A DNA stretch of 64,000 nucleotides from Cladorrhinum sp. PSN259 (lineage: Eukaryota; Ascomycota; Sordariomycetes; Sordariales; Podosporaceae): the NCBI GenBank assembly GCA_033725935.1, contig MU867087.1, positions 124,001 to 188,000 on the forward strand. The letters are read 5' to 3'. Position 1 is the first letter of the stretch, and each line of letters begins with the position of its first letter. Below the pieces are notes generated by a model, which was not told the DNA's origin, made no database searches, and was given only the letters and a program-made list of their open reading frames with translations. Shown one piece after another: positions 24,024-36,776 of the stretch. The translations under genes were made by a program, and so were the position numbers.

Positions 24024-27000
24024 TGCTTGTTGGCGAGCTGTCACGGCTTGAATAATCGTGGATTGAGTGCGAGAATGTATTTAAGAACAGATGTTGAAAG
24101 AAAATGTTGAAATGTACAAAATTAAAACGTTTTTGAGTGATCGACAACCCAGGTCTCGTGTCGAGCGAAGGGAGGTGAAGCGACCCTGAGTGGCGACCCC
24201 CTCACGGCTAAAGCGTACTAATCGATAAGTTAATTGGGAACGGCAGGGTGCAGGAAATTAATAGAAATGTCTGGGGTTCTGTGATAGGCAGACGAATCGA
24301 AGAGGTCGTACTGTTGAACCTTGGGGTTGACGGGTGGATGCCGATGCAACGCTGCAGAAAGGCTTACTTGTGGTTGTCGAATCGCAGGGCCTGGTAAAGG
24401 TAGCAGCAGGATGAAGAATTGGTGCCCCCATGGATGTTGGAAGTACGAGAGGCTAAGGAGCTGGTATGCAACATTGAGAGCACCGATGCGCAGTGCAGCA
24501 TGTGTGTACTACCCCAGATTTCCGGTTTGCAGGTTACGTGACAGCTCGGGATCAACTTGAAAGATCCCAGTCCTTGAGCCCGCAGGCGCCATTAGTACAT
24601 CGCGTGTTATTGATGAGGGGACAATTGCCTCTCGGCGCAGAAGGGGAGATGATCGGCATGACAGGAACACCACAGGACGAAAATAGGTACCGCTGCAGTG
24701 CTGTGCAGAGCTGATTTGCGTCTTGCTCCAAATCCAAAAGAGGAGATAAGCGTATTCGGATGTATACAAAGATGCGCGTGCTGGGACGAAGAGCCGGAGA
24801 TGAATGCTGCGTTAACATGACACCGGGCCGAATATTTTTTGGGAACGATGCTAATTGGTAGCCATTGGCACGAGCTTTCTCAAAGTTCAAATCTTCACCG
24901 TGATATCGGCATGGGGACATACGAGGGGGCAACATGGGCAACCAGACCATCATTGGTCTAGATCAAGGTTGAAGGTCCGTTTAAGGAAGGAGCTGAGGAA
25001 GCGGTTGAGGAACAGGGATGGACGCACGAGCCAGAAACCCCACTTTCCTCGAGCCAAGCCCTGCGGGATTGAGTCCCCCGCCGCATAACCGTTCAAATTG
25101 TGGGTATTTTCTCCGCATCCAAACCGACCAACCGGCGAATCACAGGTGTTATTTGACGCGTCATGTAACGTTTCTCTTTCGAGAGAGCGAGAAGGAAGGG
25201 AAGGAGTGGACAACGCCCAGTATTTCTGATTATCAGCAGCAAACACTCGGTGCCATTCGAAGCTGCAATGGCGATGAAGACAAGCGATAGACAGATAAGC
25301 ATTTGGTGCAACCTCTGCGCCACCGGGGACGAGACGCCCACTCATTCTGATCCATTCTCAGCAACCATCAAGCCACCATCTCCATTCAATAATAGCGAGC
25401 GACACGTGAACGAGCGGGGCGCGATTCAAGGGCAAGTTTTGCGATCACATATCACAGATACAAGCAACCCGATAGCCTGGTTGCCATACCTTCTTCCTTC
25501 CGCTATGTCATGTTACACGCGGGTTGTGTGATTGCGGTTGTGTATCCCCATCACATGGTTGCGATGGCGCTCTGCGGATGACCCGAATCTCGCAAGAACG
25601 AAGAGGGGAAAAATAGCAAACAGCACAGAAAAAAACAATTTTGTCCAAGTCAGGTTCGAAACTGACGTGCCCCGGCCCTCGCTGACTTTGGCTTTGGGAA
25701 AGCAACGCTGGGTTAACTCGACGATGTTGACCGGATCGTTAACCACTCACCCACAGGACCGAAAGTTGACCTTGAGCATGGTGCTTATGAAGAGACTGTG
25801 TCGGTGAGAGTCAAGCCAGAACTCTTGATATTTGGGCAAGTTTGTTCCGGCAACTGTGAGCAGACGCGTACTTACGGATCAGGCGAGCTCAGAGAACGCG
25901 AGAGGTTACAACCCCTTGATCGTGATACCCAGTCTCACCAGAGATGGTTTCATTCAGGCTCGATCGTGTGGCAACGGCTACCTGGAAATGGTTACGACTG
26001 TCGCGGGAGATGGGTACCGTGTGTAGCTCGTTGAAGACTGGACAGATCTGCTTCAGGCAAATGCTACAGACTGCACAAATAGCTGCAAATCCGAGCAGTC
26101 GTGTTGCGTGGAATGTTTGTGCGGCCGAGGGATCATGGAAGGACAAGTCTGAGGCTTGATCTTGAGGGTATTGGGGCTGGTGCTTCTTTTGAACACCAGC
26201 TCCCCGCGGACTTTGCCAAGAATCTCGGCAGTCTCCGGTCACCAGTCTGGCATCTGTTCGTGGAACGCTCCCGTGTGCGGCGCCTGCGATGGCGTGGCTT
26301 AGTCAACCCGGCAGTTGTTCTACGGGCCATCGGTTGCAAGCGCTCATCCTAGCGTCGTGATACCCCGTGGGGCGGGAATCTCCGACCACCAGGGCGATTT
26401 AGAGTGCCATATGTGGACGCTGTTTCATCCTGGGAAGGGATTGCCTACCAACCCAAGACGACATTAACACACTAATTTAATGGGATTGGACAGGCTTCGA
26501 TGGATTTCTACAGTTGTTCCATGGCGTCGTCAACTGGGGCCCGATGTTTAGTGTACATATAGCGGGCTGAAAAAGTCACACGTGGGGGTGCCAACGAGCC
26601 CATGTCCATTGTCCTCCAGCCTTGCAGCAGTAACAACGTTGATGGACCCATCGGCTGGTTTTAAATGGAAGAAGGAGTCCACGGCCACCGGCCCGCCATG
26701 GAACATGTTTCTTTCTTCCGCTGCTCCGGCAGAATTCGAGAGCAGCAATGGGACCACCTATTGGTGTTGCTGGTGCCTGCAGTGGTAGAGAAACAACATG
26801 CCAAAAAGTGGTAGCAGAGACGAGCGGAAGACACAGTCTGTTTTATAGCCATCCGTGATCTTTTGCTATTTTGCCCTTTTGTCCTTTTTTTATGCGATAA
26901 ACTATCTCTCAAATTCTGTTTAGGTGTCCTGAGGGAAATCACAAATGGCGCTCTCGGAGACTGGATTATCAAGCTTGATGGAGAAGAAATGGATACCATC

Positions 27001-27871
27001 CCACTTTCGACGCGGCTTCGCTGCTGCGCGATGCTGCGACAGCCCGAGTCAGATCCAACCCCGCATAGCCGAGCTTAAAGGTCCCCCAGCGCGGCTCAAC
27101 GGAGATCTCGACCTCAAGGACTGGCGGAAGATTGCTGTGGGACAACTGCATTTGGATGGCTGTTGGACGCCCAAGAGCTCTCCGGGCCGCAGCGAGGGAT
27201 ATGATTGGCTGAGACAGCTTCCATTTCTCCGATGACATCACAGCCAGGCAGTGGGCATCATGGATGGAAAATTGAGGGGTAGAAGATATATCATCTCGAA
27301 AAGAAAACAACATCAATTGTCAACGTCAAATCTAACAAAAACAGACACAAAGTAGAGATTGATAAAGAGCACTGTGTTAGCATCTTGTGCAGGTCCACAT
27401 TTTTATTTTGAAAAAAAGAGGGTTTTTTCCGGACTCAATTCCAGCAAGTGGCGCCCGAACAGGTCCCAGTGGACTGAGTGCGGGGCCGGATGCCCGCACC
27501 TCGACGACTGCCCAGACAATGCCAAACACCGAGATGGAGTCTGCAAACTGGGATTGTCCCGAATAACGCACCATGATGCAGGCAATATAAGTGGTCAATT
27601 GTCCCCCGATCTGCGTTAGCCTGCGTGGAGGTTATCGTCGACAACCTGCTGCTTTTTTTTCTCTCTGTTTTTTCCCTTTCATCTCCTCTCCTGTGTTTTT
27701 TTTGGTTAGAAAGAATTATCTCAAAAAAGGAGTACCTAACCACAAGGTCAAAAAGTTCGGCGGGTCAAGTTCAACTTCTTACTCGCCCTGCCCCACGTTC
27801 CTTTTTTCACTCGACTCCCCCAACGCACCACCCTCCCCAGCCCAAACAGCCCAGCAGCACCGCCCGCGAAG
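24024..27871. other. 3.8-kb stretch without a convincing gene
   Basis: This lies between two genes that both point away from it (UNC93-like leftward, acetyl-CoA hydrolase rightward), so it is a shared upstream region. Frames of up to about 157 codons are present but have no domain and overlap one another on both strands. CT-rich DNA immediately precedes the acetyl-CoA hydrolase start (27650-27870), as is usual for highly expressed fungal genes. Confidence 0.5.
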
Positions 27872-29514
27872 ATGTCTGCAATTGCTTCGGCAGCCCTCAA
27901 GGCCCGCGTCAAGCGGCCATCTATGCTCAAGAAGCTCTGCACGCCCGAGGACCTTCTTCACCACTTCCCCAATGGCTCATATCTTGGCTGGTCCGGATTC
28001 ACCGGAGTTGGCTATCCCAAGTATGTATAACTACAAAATTGAAGAGGGCAAATCGGATGGATAGCTAATATTAATCGCGCGCGTACAGGAAGATCCCAAC
28101 TTTCCTCGCCGACCATGTCGAGAAGAATAACCTCCAGGGCAAGATGCGCTACAGCCTCTTCGTCGGTGCTTCCTCCGGCGCCGAGACCGAGAACCGCTGG
28201 GCTGGGCTTGACATGATTGAGAGACGCTCTCCTCACCAGGTTGGCAAGAATATTGCCAAGGGCATCAACGATGGACGCATCAACTTCTTCGACAAACACT
28301 TGTCCATGTTCCCCGTCGACCTCGTCTACGGCTACTACACCAAGGACAAGCCGAGCGGAAAGCTCGACGTCGCCATTGTCGAGGCTACCGAGATCAAGGA
28401 GGATGGTAGCATCGTTCCCGGCGCTTCTGTTGGCGCCACTCCCGAGCTGATTCAGATGGCCGACAAGATCATCATCGAGGTCAACACCGCTCTCCCTAGC
28501 TTCGACGGCCTCCACGATATCACCATGACCGATCTCCCTCCCCGCCGCAAACCTTACCTCATCACTCAGGTCGAGGACCGCATCGGCACCAATTCGATCC
28601 CCATCGACACCGAGAAGGTCGTTGGTATCATCGAGTCCGACTACCAGGATCAGACCTCCCCCAACGCCCCCGCCGATGAGGGCTCCCAGCAAATCGCCAG
28701 CCACTTGATTGAGTTCTTCGAGCACGAGGTCAAGCACGGCCGTCTTCCCGCCAACCTCCTTCCCCTCCAGTCCGGTATCGGTAACATCGCCAACGCCGTC
28801 ATTGGTGGTCTCGATAACTCCAACTTCAAGAACCTCAAGGTCTGGACCGAGGTCATTCAGGACACTTTCCTCGACCTGTTCGACTCTGGCCGTCTCGACT
28901 TCGCTACCGCCACCTCGGTTCGTTTCTCCCCCGACGGCTTCAAGCGTTTCTACGCCAACTGGGAGTCGTACAAGGACAAGCTCCTCCTCCGCTCTCAGCA
29001 GGTTTCCAACTCTCCCGAGATCATTCGCCGCCTTGGTGTTATCGGCATGAACACTCCAGTCGAGGTTGACATCTACGCTCACGCCAACTCTACTTGCGTC
29101 ATGGGCAGCCGCATGCTCAACGGTCTCGGTGGTTCCGCCGATTTCCTCCGCAACGCCAAGTACTCCATCATGCACACCCCATCGACCCGTCCCTCCAAGA
29201 CCGACCCCCACGGTGTCTCCTGCATTGTGCCCATGTGCACTCACGTGGACCAGACCGAGCACGATCTCGACATCGTCGTGACCGAGGTCGGCCTTGCCGA
29301 TGTCCGTGGTCTCAGCCCCCGCGAGCGTGCCCGCGTAATCATCGACAAGTGCGCCCACGAGGTCTACAGACCCATCCTCAAGGAGTACTTCGAGAAGGCC
29401 GAGTTCGAGTGCCTCCGCAAGGGCATGGGCCACGAGCCCCATCTCCTCTTCAACTCGTTCGACATGCACAGAGCCCTCCAGGAGAAGGGCAGCATGAGGG
29501 AGGTCAAGTGGTAA
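27872..29514 (+). CDS. acu-8: Acetyl-CoA hydrolase / CoA transferase (Ach1 family)
   Basis: Exons 27872-28020 and 28089-29514, giving 524 aa, close to the ~525 aa of yeast Ach1. The intron 28021-28088 has a GTATGT donor and joins in phase 2 (PK|KIPTFL). The protein starts MSAIASAALKARVKRPSML and has LGWSGFTGVGYPK, VGASSGAETENRWAGLDMI, VPGASVGATPELIQMADKIIIEVN, LPLQSGIGNIANAVIGGL (active-site region of the family), EVIQDTFLDLFDSG and GGSADFLRNAKYSI. These are hallmark blocks of mitochondrial Ach1, which transfers CoA between succinyl-CoA or propionyl-CoA and acetate. It is needed for acetate use in Neurospora (acu-8). Codon use is strongly biased to C-ending codons, pointing to high expression. 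Confidence 0.95.
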
Positions 29515-30744
29515 TTCTGGTCGGGAAAAGCCTTTCCTATTCTTGTTCTTTTCCTTTTTTTGTATAATGGGGGCATGGTGGTCGGTTGGAAAAGCGATCC
29601 TTTGTCTCGTATCATCATGCTAGGCTAGGCGTTGATAGTCGTGTGAAATAGGTTCGTACTGTACATATGTATATAGGTGTCATATTTATTCGTACAAAAA
29701 ACGGAGGGAAATTGATATCATATCTAATCATGTTTTTCTGGCCTTATCATATAGAGTCGTTATTGTTTCTTATTGTTTCTTATTGTTTCTTGTTGTTTCT
29801 TATTGTTTCTTGTTGTTTCTTATTGTTTCTTATTATTTCTTATTATTTCTTATTATTTCTTATTATTTCTTATTATTTCTTATTATTTCTTATTGTTTCT
29901 TGTTGTTTCTTGCCCGGTTTCTTCAGGGTAATTACCATCGGCTGTTGTGGGGACGCTTGTTGCTGAACGGCGGAACTGTTGATTAAGCGGCGGTTGGGAT
30001 CGAGTCAGCTATACGAAGGGGCTTTTGATCCCCTTGTTTTCGTTTCTGGAGATGGTTGTGGGATCTGCTGACTGGAGTCAAACCCTTCCAAGCAACGGAG
30101 CTGACATATGGTCTGAGGATATCCAAGACAAGACTTCAGCCACCTCCATCACCACTTCTAACAGTATTGTTATGGCCTTCGCATTGCTATCCAGAAATTG
30201 GTACAGACCTATCCCGATAGACGCTGAAAAAATCACAAACCCGTTTTCTCGATGCCCTTCGTTCTCAAAAGCATGCTGGTAGCTATCGCACCGCCTTCGG
30301 GTCATCAAATGGCAAAGATAATAACGTGTTGCATAGCAAGACAGATTATACTTTAAGTAGCCTCTAGTTACCGTTCTCGGCGATCACGCAATACATCCTC
30401 GCCAATCTTGACGAATTCTGGGATGCTTACCACCATTGAATTCCGGACTCCGATCTCGACCCCCGCGTGACCTCCCGTCGCCCGTGGATCTTATCTCAAC
30501 TGCAAGTACACAAGTCATGAACGACATCACGACAGCAGTTTTCCCCTTTTTTGCGGAGTAGGAGCCAAGATAAGATGCCTTTTTTTTGCTGACAGCATCA
30601 GTCGGCACAGTTCGCATACATTAGGACGACATCCCGAACCTCTCCCACACTGGCCCCGTTCCCTCTGTTCTTTGTTCCTTTCACTTTAATCCGGTTTGAA
30701 ATCTGTTACTGGGGAGGGATTACCCCCCTCTCGCCTGCATCAAC
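29515..30744. other. Intergenic with a 10-bp minisatellite
   Basis: 3' flank of the acetyl-CoA hydrolase gene and 5' flank of the next gene. It carries the tandem repeat at 29761-29910. No gene seen. Confidence 0.55.
29761..29910. repeat. Tandem repeat, 15 units of 10 bp
   Basis: Fifteen consecutive 10-bp units of consensus TATTGTTTCT, with variants TGTTGTTTCT and TATTATTTCT. The variants are clustered: six TATTATTTCT units lie together in the middle, consistent with local slippage. Confidence 0.95.
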
Positions 30745-32262
30745 ATGTCTACTTACTCGGATGATGAGAAAGGCTATCTGATACCCGCGGAGCAGGGTCA
30801 GATGCCCAGTCTCAACCGTTCCAGAAGAATCTCACATATTGGGGTAGCTGCTCTTGTTGGAGTTGCTGTCACTGGGTGGTCTCTCTTATTCCTGACTTGC
30901 GCCACCGGTTACAATGAGGGCGGTTCTGTGTTATCTTCAACCGCCGAGCCACTCTCTTCGACACAGCAACAATGCATGGATGTTTGCTTCAACGACTTTA
31001 ACAACCGCATCGTCGAGGATGGCATTGAGAAGTTTGTCTCGGAATTTCACTCCTACACCATCCAGCACTCCCAACCGCATCATGGTCACCATCGGGTCAG
31101 TAAAAAGCGCGGCGTGAAGCCCGAGAACGATGACTGTGCTGTCAACAAGGCCCATTGCCCCAACCCCGAATTGCAGGCTCTCCACGACCTTGGCTATGAT
31201 TCCAAAACTCCGGCAGTCAAGAGCATCATTAACCATCTCGAGGCCGCCGTGGAATTGCCGGACAACCCACAAGAATGGCAAGGGTGGTACGAAAATTCGA
31301 TCAAGAGTCTCGACAAGGACCTCGCCGACGTCCGCGTTATACGCGAAGCACAACTCAAGCTCGCCATCCTTGTCCAATACGAATACATCAAGAACACATA
31401 CAAGGAAGCCGGACCGGGTTACGAGGAGCAGGTCATCTCTCCCTTGCCAATGGCTTGGACTGAGCCTCAGCCTAGCTATGCTTCTGAGGGAGGAGAATCT
31501 GTGATGGCGAAGCGGGACTTGTCAGACTTGGGCGACGAACGGCCCGAGGTAGCAGGGCCCATCGAGCCAACCAAGTCAATTCCACACCAGGAAAGCAACA
31601 CGAGCCGTCCTAGAATCTACGTCGAACAAAAGTGGAAGACACAGGTTCCGTCCAACCCCGGTATCGTCATGCCAACGGGTATTCCATGGCCGCCATCAAG
31701 TTCAAAGAAGCAGCTAGTAGTTGACAAAGGCGACGAAGAAGCTCAACAGTCTACAGCTACATCATACCCAACCAAGACCCTCCACACACGTGTTGCATAT
31801 TCTTCTTCCTCTTCTTCTCCTGGTACCCAAGTTCTTCCCTCCTCAATCCCTACTTTAGAACCCGAATCAAGTTCTCCTCCTCCTCCTTCTTCTTCCCCGG
31901 ATTCGGACCCTAACAAAAAACCGAAACTCTCACCAAGAAATATGGCAAAGCCTCCTTGGAAAAAACCATACTGGAGAAAACCCCGGCCTAAATACAAAGG
32001 GTCCCGTCCTTTTCCCAAATGGAATCCTGAGCATAAATCAGATCGTTATCCAAAGGAAAGTTCGGACTGGTTCTCTACCGAGCCCCAACCGACTCGCAAG
32101 CAGTTTGGTCCAAAGCATGATTATGTCAAGAACCAGCAGTCCAATCCGGAGCACGGGGGTTTGGTAAAGGACCCTAAGGATGCGATGACTAGGATTAGTG
32201 GACGGCCGTTTGGGTTGGGGGCTAACGAGGAGGGGTATAGACGGTTGGGGTTGGAGGAGTAA
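30745..32262 (+). CDS. Unknown single-pass membrane protein with Pro/Ser-rich tail
   Basis: An intronless 505-aa frame from the ATG at 30745. A cytosolic-looking N-terminus (MSTYSDDEKGYLIPAEQ) is followed by one membrane segment at about residues 32-53 (IGVAALVGVAVTGWSLLFLTC). A folded-looking region at about 75-230 has conserved-looking Cys (QQCMDVCFNDFNN) and helices (VRVIREAQLKLAILVQYEYI). The C-terminal half is low complexity: Ser/Pro runs around residues 350-390, then Lys/Pro/Trp-rich (PPWKKPYWRKPRPKYKGS). A type II membrane topology is inferred. I do not recognise the family. Confidence 0.65.
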   Translation: MSTYSDDEKGYLIPAEQGQMPSLNRSRRISHIGVAALVGVAVTGWSLLFLTCATGYNEGGSVLSSTAEPLSSTQQQCMDVCFNDFNNRIVEDGIEKFVSEFHSYTIQHSQPHHGHHRVSKKRGVKPENDDCAVNKAHCPNPELQALHDLGYDSKTPAVKSIINHLEAAVELPDNPQEWQGWYENSIKSLDKDLADVRVIREAQLKLAILVQYEYIKNTYKEAGPGYEEQVISPLPMAWTEPQPSYASEGGESVMAKRDLSDLGDERPEVAGPIEPTKSIPHQESNTSRPRIYVEQKWKTQVPSNPGIVMPTGIPWPPSSSKKQLVVDKGDEEAQQSTATSYPTKTLHTRVAYSSSSSSPGTQVLPSSIPTLEPESSSPPPPSSSPDSDPNKKPKLSPRNMAKPPWKKPYWRKPRPKYKGSRPFPKWNPEHKSDRYPKESSDWFSTEPQPTRKQFGPKHDYVKNQQSNPEHGGLVKDPKDAMTRISGRPFGLGANEEGYRRLGLEE

Positions 32263-33471
32263 TGAAGAAGGAGAGAAACAATGAATTTGGTTTGGAAAAG
32301 GTTCTTCGGCACCTGACTGGGTTCTTTGGATTTCCGAAATTCTCAGTTTTTGCTTTTTGGCTCCCGTTTACCGAGACTCCGCGGTCTGTTTTTTGTGATT
32401 TGCAATAATTTCCCTTTCTGACCTTGTCAAACACACTCAGCGCGGAGTCAGGGGATGATTCTCGAAAACGAAAGATTTCGGAAATGAAAATGAAAATGGG
32501 ACAATATTTTTTCTGCTTTCTCACTCTCGAGAAACCTTTGTTTTGCCAGGATTTTGTTTTTCTCTGGACTGAATTGGGCTCGGTTTTCCTTCTTCTGTGT
32601 GTTGCTTCTTCCACGCATGCTTCTTTTGGTTCGATTTTTATTATTATGAGAACTTTTGCCTTGGGACTGTTTAAGCAGTCGGAATGGACGGGGTATTGAG
32701 GTGAACGAAATTTGTAAAGTATTGGTCTACGTATAGAAGGATTATTTGATAAAACTGTCCCCAAAAAAAGTTGTTTAATTAGTCTTTGCTTTGACAGGTG
32801 CACCTTGACAGACGGGGGTGTCGTCATTTGACCCAAAAAAAACAACAAAAAAAACACACAGCTGAACTCCAGGAAAGAACTCGCTGGCATCCGAAAAGGT
32901 GTGGGCCTTTAATATCCCTGGGCGGCCACGGAAGGAGAAGTCAGTTCCAACTTGGAAGTCATGAGAGCTGATGGATCCAGGTTTGGTCAAGGAAGGACCA
33001 GACAAGCTCCTCAAGCTTTTCCTGGCAACCTCTTGGCCCGTGCGCCCTACAAGGCACGAAACTTTCTGATTGGCGCAATCTCAGGGAAGGGAGCCGATCA
33101 GTCTCCACTACTCTCCACAGCTGGACCGTCCCCATTGGAAGCTACGACTGAAAGGGAAAGCTTCCAACGTCTCCCTCCGAAAGAGTGCAACACTGGAAGT
33201 CATGCATCCTCCGCGCGTCTGTCCGAGCCGGGCCGTCATTCCAACTTCCTCTCTCTCGCTAACAGGTTCCCATAAAAACATGGCCCGGATTCTGTTATGT
33301 GGAAACGAGAGGAAAATTACCCACCAACACTGCGACCCGACGACGGGATGGAGGACCCAGGAACCAGGGCGACGATGCCGTTGAGTCGGTTTGCAATATA
33401 AGATGCCCTTCTCTTCCAAGCCCTTACCCGGTTTCTCTCTCTTTGAACAACCGCCGTCGCCGCCAGTCAAG
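32263..33471. other. Intergenic, 5' region of GH131 gene
   Basis: AT-rich 3' flank of the preceding gene, then promoter and CT-rich 5' leader of the GH131 gene. No gene seen. Confidence 0.5.
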
Positions 33472-34596
33472 ATGAAGTCCTTCATTCTGTCCAGCCTCGT
33501 TGCCCAGATTGTGTCTGTCTCTGCGGGCACTATCCTTTGGGATGGCCGCTTCAACGACTTTACCTCGTCGGCTGATCTCAGCAAATGGTCTTGGGGCAAC
33601 CAGGTCGGCCCATACCAGTACTATATTCACGGCTCCTCCCCGGTGACGTCCTATGTCAACCTCTCCCCTGACTACAAGAACCCTGCCGATACGGGTTCCA
33701 AGCAGGGTGCCAAGATCACTCTCGACAAGACTGCCTACTGGAACGGCCAGAACATGAGAAGGACGGAGCTCATTCCCCAGACCAACGCCGCCATCACCAC
33801 CGGCAAGGTCTACTACCACTTTTCCCTGATGCGCAAGGATGTCAACCCTCCGGCCACCACCCGCGAGCACCAGATCGCTTTCTTCGAGAGCCATTTCACC
33901 GAGCTCAAGGCTGGCTGGCTCTCCGGTGCCCCCGGCATCTCTGATAACCTTCTTCGGTGGTGCGTCGGTGGACAGACTCAGTGGTCCACCGAGTGGCTCG
34001 CCAACGTTTGGCACAATGTTGCCTACGAGATTGACTTCTCTGCCAACACGGTTGCTTTCTGGCACTCTACCGGCAGCGCTCCCCTCACCCAAAAGGTTGG
34101 CCCCGTCAAGACCAGCACCAGCAGCAACGGTGCCGATTGGCACGTTGGTGTTCTTGAGTTGCCTCGTGATGGGTACCCGGATAGCGACGAGGATTACTAC
34201 TGGTCCGGTGTTTACATTGAGAATGGCAGCCTCACCACTGCTGTTGGCGGCCCTGGTAAGTTTCTCCTCGCTGATAATCTTGGAGACTTGAACCAATGTT
34301 AACCCTCTATTTCAGGTGCCCCCGTTGATGGTGGCGTCAGCAGCAGCAGCGTTGTTTCTGTCCCGACTACCTCCACCAAGGCCCCCATCTCTACCACTCT
34401 GATCACCTCGACAACCACCAAGGCCATCTCTACCACCACATCTACCAGCTCAGCCGCCGCCACTACCACTGCTTCCAGCTGCACTCCCGTTGGTCAATGG
34501 GCCCAGTGTGGTGGAGTTGGATACACTGGCTGCAAGGTCTGCGCCGCTGGTTACACATGCAAGTACAGCAACGACTGGTACTCACAGTGTCTGTAA
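33472..34596 (+). CDS. GH131 family beta-glucanase with C-terminal CBM1
   Basis: Exons 33472-34255 and 34316-34596; the 60-nt intron is in phase 1; 354 aa. A signal peptide (MKSFILSSLVAQIVSVSA) is followed by a GH131-type catalytic domain: TILWDGRFNDF, WSWGNQVGPYQYYIHG, MRRTELIPQT, YYHFSLM, HQIAFFESHFTE and WHNVAYEIDF. A Ser/Thr linker starts right at the intron, and residues about 317-354 are a fungal cellulose-binding module (VGQWAQCGGVGYTG...CL with four Cys). Characterised GH131 enzymes of Podospora and Coprinopsis cleave beta-1,3/1,6- and beta-1,4-glucans. A secreted plant cell-wall glucanase is therefore likely. The linker and CBM1 sit on their own exon, consistent with module shuffling. 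Confidence 0.9.
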
Positions 34597-35477
34597 ATAA
34601 TTCTTTTTTGTTTGAGAAAACGTCAACCTTGTACATAGCCTCTTTACTTCTTGTGGATACTTGGAAAATCTAGAATTTGAGACGTTTGAACCTCTCTGCA
34701 TTTGTTTCCCCAATGTCTCGGTTCATTGCCTATACGACTGAGACACAGGTAAACAAAACAGATTTTTGCCACTTGGTCAGCTCGAAATCGAGTCTGAGGC
34801 TTTTTTTATTCAAGCGGGATTTGTCTTGAGACTTGTGGTACCCGACCCGGTTATGGTTTCCGCAGGCAAGCGGCAACATGCACACCGTGGGTCACGAATA
34901 GGGCATGGCAGTCGGGTTCCTGCATTGACTCTGACTTCATCTAAGGACCTTTTGTAAGAGCAGGAGACAAGCGACGTTGCACCTCCTCTCTGAAAATGGC
35001 TTGAGTTTCTGACCATTGCTAATTGAAGACTGACATCATCAAAGACATTCAACGACTGAAAATAGCAAGAGCACTTCAGAGGTACTCGGCAGGAATCATA
35101 AATACCGGGACCGAGGCCACAATTTAGAGCAAGTACCCACCTGCCTCCTTTTTTTTTTTTTTTTTTCGAGTCTGGAAAGAGCAGGACATATTGCCAGACG
35201 CTTCGAGTCCCTTTCCCACCAGGCTTAAAATCCCTCTCTCCTCTACTTTCCAAACTCTTTTCTTCTTCCACAACCAACCAAGCATCAACATTCAGCAGTA
35301 ATCAGATTTCTTCGATTTGCATTGTTTTCCGGTCTCCCAGCCATCTCTCAGTCTTGAGCTCTTGCAATCCATTTCATCCATCAATTCCACAACGCAGCCA
35401 GCAAGGTCCCGCAATCAATCACCGCCACCAACCCACCTCTTTCGAGCCCTTCAATCGACAACCGCCCGTCTCCAACA
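34597..35477. other. Intergenic between GH131 and small secreted protein genes
   Basis: Contains a T17 run near 35150 and CT-rich leader sequence before the next start. No gene seen. Confidence 0.5.
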
Positions 35478-35936
35478 ATGCAGCTCACCGTCATCCTTCT
35501 GACGACCATCTCCGCCCTTCTCCCTTCCACTATCGCCAATCCAATCGCAGTCCCCGTCCTCCCAGACCAACAAGAAGAACGCTGGCTTGTAACCGACACC
35601 CACCGTATCTGCGACCACTTTGACACTTTCTGCTCATGGGCCTTCCAGATACGCACCAATATCGGGCGGTATGCACCTGTGCCCTGCGCTGTTCCAGTCC
35701 GGGACGACAAGGAAAACCGCATCCCTGCGAGCCACGGCCATGCAGAGGATTACAAGTGTGGACCCTATCAAGTGAGTGTGAGATGGGAGGGGATGTTTGG
35801 TGCGGGAAATGGGTACACGACTCTAGCGATTGTTGATCATCAGGCAAAATTGGGTATCTGGCCTGCGTATGCGGATTGGCAGGTTGAGGGTGGGAAGTTG
35901 GCGATGGATCAGGAGATCAGTCCTAGGCCTTGGTAG
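35478..35936 (+). CDS. Small secreted cysteine-containing protein, unknown
   Basis: A 152-aa frame from the ATG at 35478. Residues 1 to about 20 form a clear signal peptide (MQLTVILLTTISALLPSTIA). The mature part has four cysteines (RICDHFDTFCSWAF, VPCAVP, YKCGPYQ), enough for two disulfides, and several Trp/Tyr. Size, secretion signal and even Cys number resemble fungal small secreted or effector-like proteins. No named family is recognised. The frame is uninterrupted and ends with a TAG at 35934. Confidence 0.7.
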   Translation: MQLTVILLTTISALLPSTIANPIAVPVLPDQQEERWLVTDTHRICDHFDTFCSWAFQIRTNIGRYAPVPCAVPVRDDKENRIPASHGHAEDYKCGPYQVSVRWEGMFGAGNGYTTLAIVDHQAKLGIWPAYADWQVEGGKLAMDQEISPRPW

Positions 35937-36776
35937 GTTAGTGATTGGAGTCATTGCTGAGAGGGTGAGGGAATGATTTCAGGAAGGCTTTATTACTACG
36001 CGGTACCTATGAGACACACGAGATGTTTGGTGGTTGATGAGAGGGTTGTTTCTTGTTTTCTTGCCTTTCGGTAATGGAATTAGAAGTTGGTATTGGTATC
36101 ATGGTTATTCTGGTGTTGATAATGGCAGGACAGTATTAAAGAGTTTTTTTTCTTTCTTTCTTGCAGTAACTGTCAACGGAAATCAGAAATGTGAACTACG
36201 CCCACTTGCTTATGAGCTTCGATCTTGACACATGCTTTGTCAATCCGTATGACAGATTCCAGAGTTTGTGTACCCACACTGTGTGACCTCTCAGTGGCAT
36301 CTGGCCACTCAGAACGCTCGACATCTCTCAAAATGGAAGGTGATTCATTGTAACACAGCTTGAGGGTCAGCCATGTTTTTTACCCATTACAGGCGTTTGT
36401 TACCACGAGAATATTGATCGGTTTTCCACATACGTGCTGCGCGAGATGCAGAATGATGCACGTTCATTTTCGTCTGATTATCGTCATCGACAGATGAGAT
36501 AGCAAGTCATTCTTTCCTTTCCAACCGGATATGCTCCCCACGTTCCATTGCAGTGCCCATCATTTGGAGGGGCCAAAATGGTCTCCGAACCCGACCTCGG
36601 GCTCTCCTTCATATCTTCTTGAATTTTCATCGCCCTATTCCTCTACCTATGCAACCTCTTTCGTTGGCCCTGAGTCGCCAAGTTTGCTTCCTATTAGTTT
36701 TTATCCTTTTATCCCTATTACGTGATATGTTTTTATCTTTATTTCTGGGACGCATCATATTAAACTCTGCAGGCAA
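35937..36776. other. Intergenic, upstream of MFS gene
   Basis: AT-rich; an acceptor-like TCTGCAG just before 36774 suggests a 5'UTR intron or an unseen upstream exon of the MFS gene. No other gene seen. Confidence 0.45.

Noticed and set aside
28012..29469. Long minus-strand open frame (485 codons) antisense to acetyl-CoA hydrolase
   Set aside because: It is the mirror of a strongly codon-biased gene; composition is Val/Gly/Glu/Leu-rich without domains. The + strand protein is clearly Ach1.
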